Of a stretch of DNA of 7,464 nt, positions 5,832 to 7,464 are shown in pieces. The number at the start of each line of letters is the position of its first letter. The first letter of the stretch is position 1. The notes under the pieces were generated by a model. That model worked only from the letters and a program-made list of their open reading frames with translations. It was not told where the DNA came from and did no database searches. Source of the DNA: Parvularculaceae bacterium (GTDB lineage Bacteria > Pseudomonadota > Alphaproteobacteria > Caulobacterales > Parvularculaceae); NCBI GenBank assembly GCA_013389125.1, contig JACADX010000464.1, forward strand, positions 1 to 7,464. The letters are read 5' to 3'. Position numbers and translations under genes: made by a program.

Positions 5832-6929
5832 ATGGGACTTAGCTGCGGCATCGTCGGCCTGCCGAATGTCGGAAAATCGACGCTCTTTAACGCCCTGACG
5901 CGAACCGCGGCGGCGCAGGCGGCGAACTATCCGTTCTGCACGATTGAGCCCAATGTCGGCGACGTCGCGGTGCCGGAGCCGCGCCTTCAAAAGCTCGCTG
6001 CGGTCGCAAAGTCGGCGCAGATCGTTCCGGCGCGGATGCAGTTCGTCGACATCGCGGGCCTTGTCAAAGGCGCATCGCAAGGCGAGGGGCTCGGCAACCA
6101 GTTTCTCGCCAACATCCGCGAAACCGACGCTGTCATCTACGTCCTTCGGTGCTTTGAAGACGATGACGTCACGCATGTCTCCGGCCGCATCGATCCGCTC
6201 GCCGATTTCGAGATCGTCGAAACGGAGCTGATGCTCGCCGATCTCGACAGTCTCGAGAAGCGGCGGGGCGCGCTCGAAAAGCGGGCGAAGGGCGGCGACA
6301 AGGACGCGAAAGCGGCGCTCTCCCTCGTCGACCGCGCGCTCGTCTTGCTGCGGAGCGGGGAGCCCGCGCGCCGCGTCGACGTCGCGCCGGAGGAAACGAA
6401 GGCGTGGAAGAGCCTGCAGCTCCTCACCCAGAAGCCGGTCCTTTTCGTCGCCAATGTCGACGAGGCGTCGGCGGCGTCCGGCAACGCCTATTCGCGAAAG
6501 GTCGAGGAGGCCGCAAAGAAGGAGGGCGCCGCCTTCGTCGCGATCTCGGCGCGCATCGAATCGGAGATCGCGCCGCTCGACGACGCGGAACAACGGGAGT
6601 TCCTCGAGGCGATCGGGCTTGCAGAGCCCGGGCTTAATCGGCTGATCCGCGCGGCTTTCAGCCTCCTCGGCTTGCAGACCTATTTCACCGCGGGCCCGAA
6701 GGAAGCGCGGGCCTGGACGATCCCCGTCGGGGCGACGGCGCCGCAGGCGGCGGGCGTCATCCACACGGATTTCGAGCGCGGCTTCATCCGCGCCGAGACG
6801 ATCGCCTTCGACGACTACATCGCGCTCGGCGGCGAAGTCGGCGCGAAGGAGGCGGGCAGGATGCGCCTTGAAGGCAAGGATTATGTCGTCCGCGACGGCG
6901 ACGTGATGCTTTTCCGCTTCAACGCCTGA
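5832..6929 (+). CDS. ychF: Ribosome-binding ATPase YchF (Obg-like family)
   Basis: The 365-residue protein has the full family length. The G1/P-loop is GLPNVGKST at residues 9-17, and switch II contains DIAG at 73-76 followed by LVKGASQGEGLGNQFL. The usual NKxD is replaced by NVDE at 208-211, the change associated with ATP rather than GTP preference in this family. A coiled-coil insertion lies at about 130-200, and the C-terminal TGS domain includes QTYFTAGPKEARAWTI and ends with VRDGDVMLFRFNA. It binds ribosomes and has been linked to stress adaptation and redox control. The ATG at 5832 has AGGAG at 5821-5825 six bases upstream, overlapping the previous stop. It is the last gene of the inferred operon and faces the minus-strand gene at 6971. 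Confidence 0.97.
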   Translation: MGLSCGIVGLPNVGKSTLFNALTRTAAAQAANYPFCTIEPNVGDVAVPEPRLQKLAAVAKSAQIVPARMQFVDIAGLVKGASQGEGLGNQFLANIRETDAVIYVLRCFEDDDVTHVSGRIDPLADFEIVETELMLADLDSLEKRRGALEKRAKGGDKDAKAALSLVDRALVLLRSGEPARRVDVAPEETKAWKSLQLLTQKPVLFVANVDEASAASGNAYSRKVEEAAKKEGAAFVAISARIESEIAPLDDAEQREFLEAIGLAEPGLNRLIRAAFSLLGLQTYFTAGPKEARAWTIPVGATAPQAAGVIHTDFERGFIRAETIAFDDYIALGGEVGAKEAGRMRLEGKDYVVRDGDVMLFRFNA

Positions 6930-6955
6930 GCGCCCGAAAAGTCGATCCGTTTGCG

Positions 6956-6981
6956 AAAATCGGCGGCGGCCTATTCCGCCG
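6956..6981 (-). terminator. Possible weak terminator of the minus-strand gene at 6971-7348
   Basis: Read on the minus strand, a perfect 6-bp stem CGGCGG/CCGCCG (positions 6976-6981 and 6964-6969) around a six-base loop overlaps the stop codon. It is followed after a few bases by TTTT (complement of 6956-6959). The stem is short and the T-run only four bases, so it is a weak candidate. The 41-base gap to ychF offers no better site for either gene. Confidence 0.35.
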
Positions 6982-7348
6982 GCGCCTCGTTGCGACGGGT
7001 GAGGCGGGTCAAAAGCGCGCTCTCGAACCAGTCTTCCTGAGCCGCCGCTTCGAACTTTTCCTTCGAGCGGGCGATGTCGTTCATGAGGCCGGTGACGGAG
7101 AGCTTGGCCCTTCCCGTCGACAGCCGCGCGTTCTCGATCGTGTTGATCATCGTCTCGGCGCGCGCGTGAGCGTCCGCAAGGTCGGTCAGCGCCTGCTGCG
7201 AGTGGGCCGAGATGAGCTGGCCGGCCGCCGCCGCCGCCTCGTTCATGGCGGCGAATTTCCGCCGCGCCATCGCGAAGGTGACCGCCACCCCGACGACGCC
7301 GCCAAGCAGAAAGGCCGCCGCCGCCACGATTCCGAGGATCAATGTCAT
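6971..7348 (-). CDS. Small membrane-anchored protein with probable coiled coil, unknown function
   Basis: I do not recognise a specific family. Starting at the ATG at 7346-7348, the product is 125 residues. It has one N-terminal membrane helix (MTLILGIVAAAAFLLGGVVG onward, about residues 2-26), then basic ARRKF, then a long helical stretch about 30-105. That stretch is rich in Ala, Glu, Gln and Asn with few prolines, and it looks like a coiled coil. The start at 7435 would add a basic, non-conserved-looking leader before the membrane helix, so the internal ATG is preferred; a GAGGG about 12 bases upstream is a modest ribosome-binding site. The topology resembles single-pass scaffold proteins, but this is only an analogy. 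It is convergent with ychF. Confidence 0.7.
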   Translation of the reverse strand: MTLILGIVAAAAFLLGGVVGVAVTFAMARRKFAAMNEAAAAAGQLISAHSQQALTDLADAHARAETMINTIENARLSTGRAKLSVTGLMNDIARSKEKFEAAAQEDWFESALLTRLTRRNEAPAE

Positions 7349-7418
7349 AAGCGCCCGAGCCCTCGCGCCCGCCCCAACAAATCGCCCCGGCGGGGAGAAA
7401 ACAGGCAGTCGCGCGCGG

Positions 7419-7464
7419 ATGCAAGCGGAAATCATCGACTGTCGCGGTCCGGCGGGATTGAAGG
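7419..7464 (+). CDS. Possible start of a divergent gene, cut by the window edge
   Basis: An ATG at 7419 opens a frame that stays open to the right edge and reads MQAEIIDCRGPAGLK. The (I/L)DCRG segment faintly recalls the start of TusA-type sulfur carriers, but the Cys-Pro motif that should follow is not seen. There is no clear ribosome-binding site; GGGGA lies about 20 bases upstream. Only 15 codons are visible, so this is a lead rather than an identification. Confidence 0.25.
   Translation, partial: MQAEIIDCRGPAGLK

Noticed and set aside
6930..6962. A bidirectional terminator between ychF and the convergent gene formed by CCGAAAAGTCG and CGAAAATCGG
   Set aside because: The pairing is broken by an A/A internal loop and only short segments match, so it does not form a convincing stem.
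5493..7424. A 643-codon open frame on the minus strand antisense to the three-helix protein and ychF
   Set aside because: The same cause applies: Arg- and Asp-rich translation with no recognisable motif, opposite genes with clear motifs and ribosome-binding sites, and it also runs out of frame through the minus-strand coiled-coil gene.

Overview
The window is an ordinary high-GC chromosomal stretch from an alphaproteobacterium. The evidence is an ATP12-type F1-ATPase assembly chaperone (in bacteria essentially an alphaproteobacterial gene), a CTC-type L25 with a long C-terminal tail, the gene order L25 - pth - ychF, and a promoter of the CTTG(A/C)C-N17-CTATA class. The order or family cannot be fixed from sequence alone. 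No mobile element, CRISPR array, tRNA, rRNA, prophage or defence locus was seen.

Layout. Bases 1-872 hold the 3' part of a large-subunit rRNA pseudouridine synthase gene (rluC-like), open at the left edge. It overlaps the ATP12 gene (869-1600) by an ATGA. ATP12 runs tail-to-tail into an unrecognised four-helix membrane protein on the minus strand (1597-2466); the two stops share CTAA. Upstream of that, on the same strand, is a small cold-shock protein gene (2580-2786) with a strong intrinsic terminator at about 2510-2553. A gap of 322 bases (2787-3108) holds the cold-shock leader and has no convincing gene. Rightward from 3109 is a Rossmann/DUF2520 protein, ended by a short hairpin. A good sigma70-type promoter (3863-3891) follows, then an apparent translation operon: L25/Ctc (3976-4725), peptidyl-tRNA hydrolase (4771-5391), a small three-helix membrane protein of unknown function (5388-5822) and the ATPase YchF (5832-6929). 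On the minus strand, convergent with ychF, is a small protein with one membrane helix and a probable coiled coil (6971-7348). The last 46 bases may begin a divergent gene, but this is weak.

Functionally, the window is dominated by translation: rRNA modification, a 5S-binding ribosomal protein, recycling of peptidyl-tRNA and a ribosome-associated ATPase, with ATP synthase assembly and an RNA-binding cold-shock protein alongside. The three membrane proteins and the DUF2520 protein are the only genes of unknown role. The most notable of these is the three-helix protein, translationally coupled to pth and followed ten bases later by ychF. I found no evidence for a novel multi-gene system.
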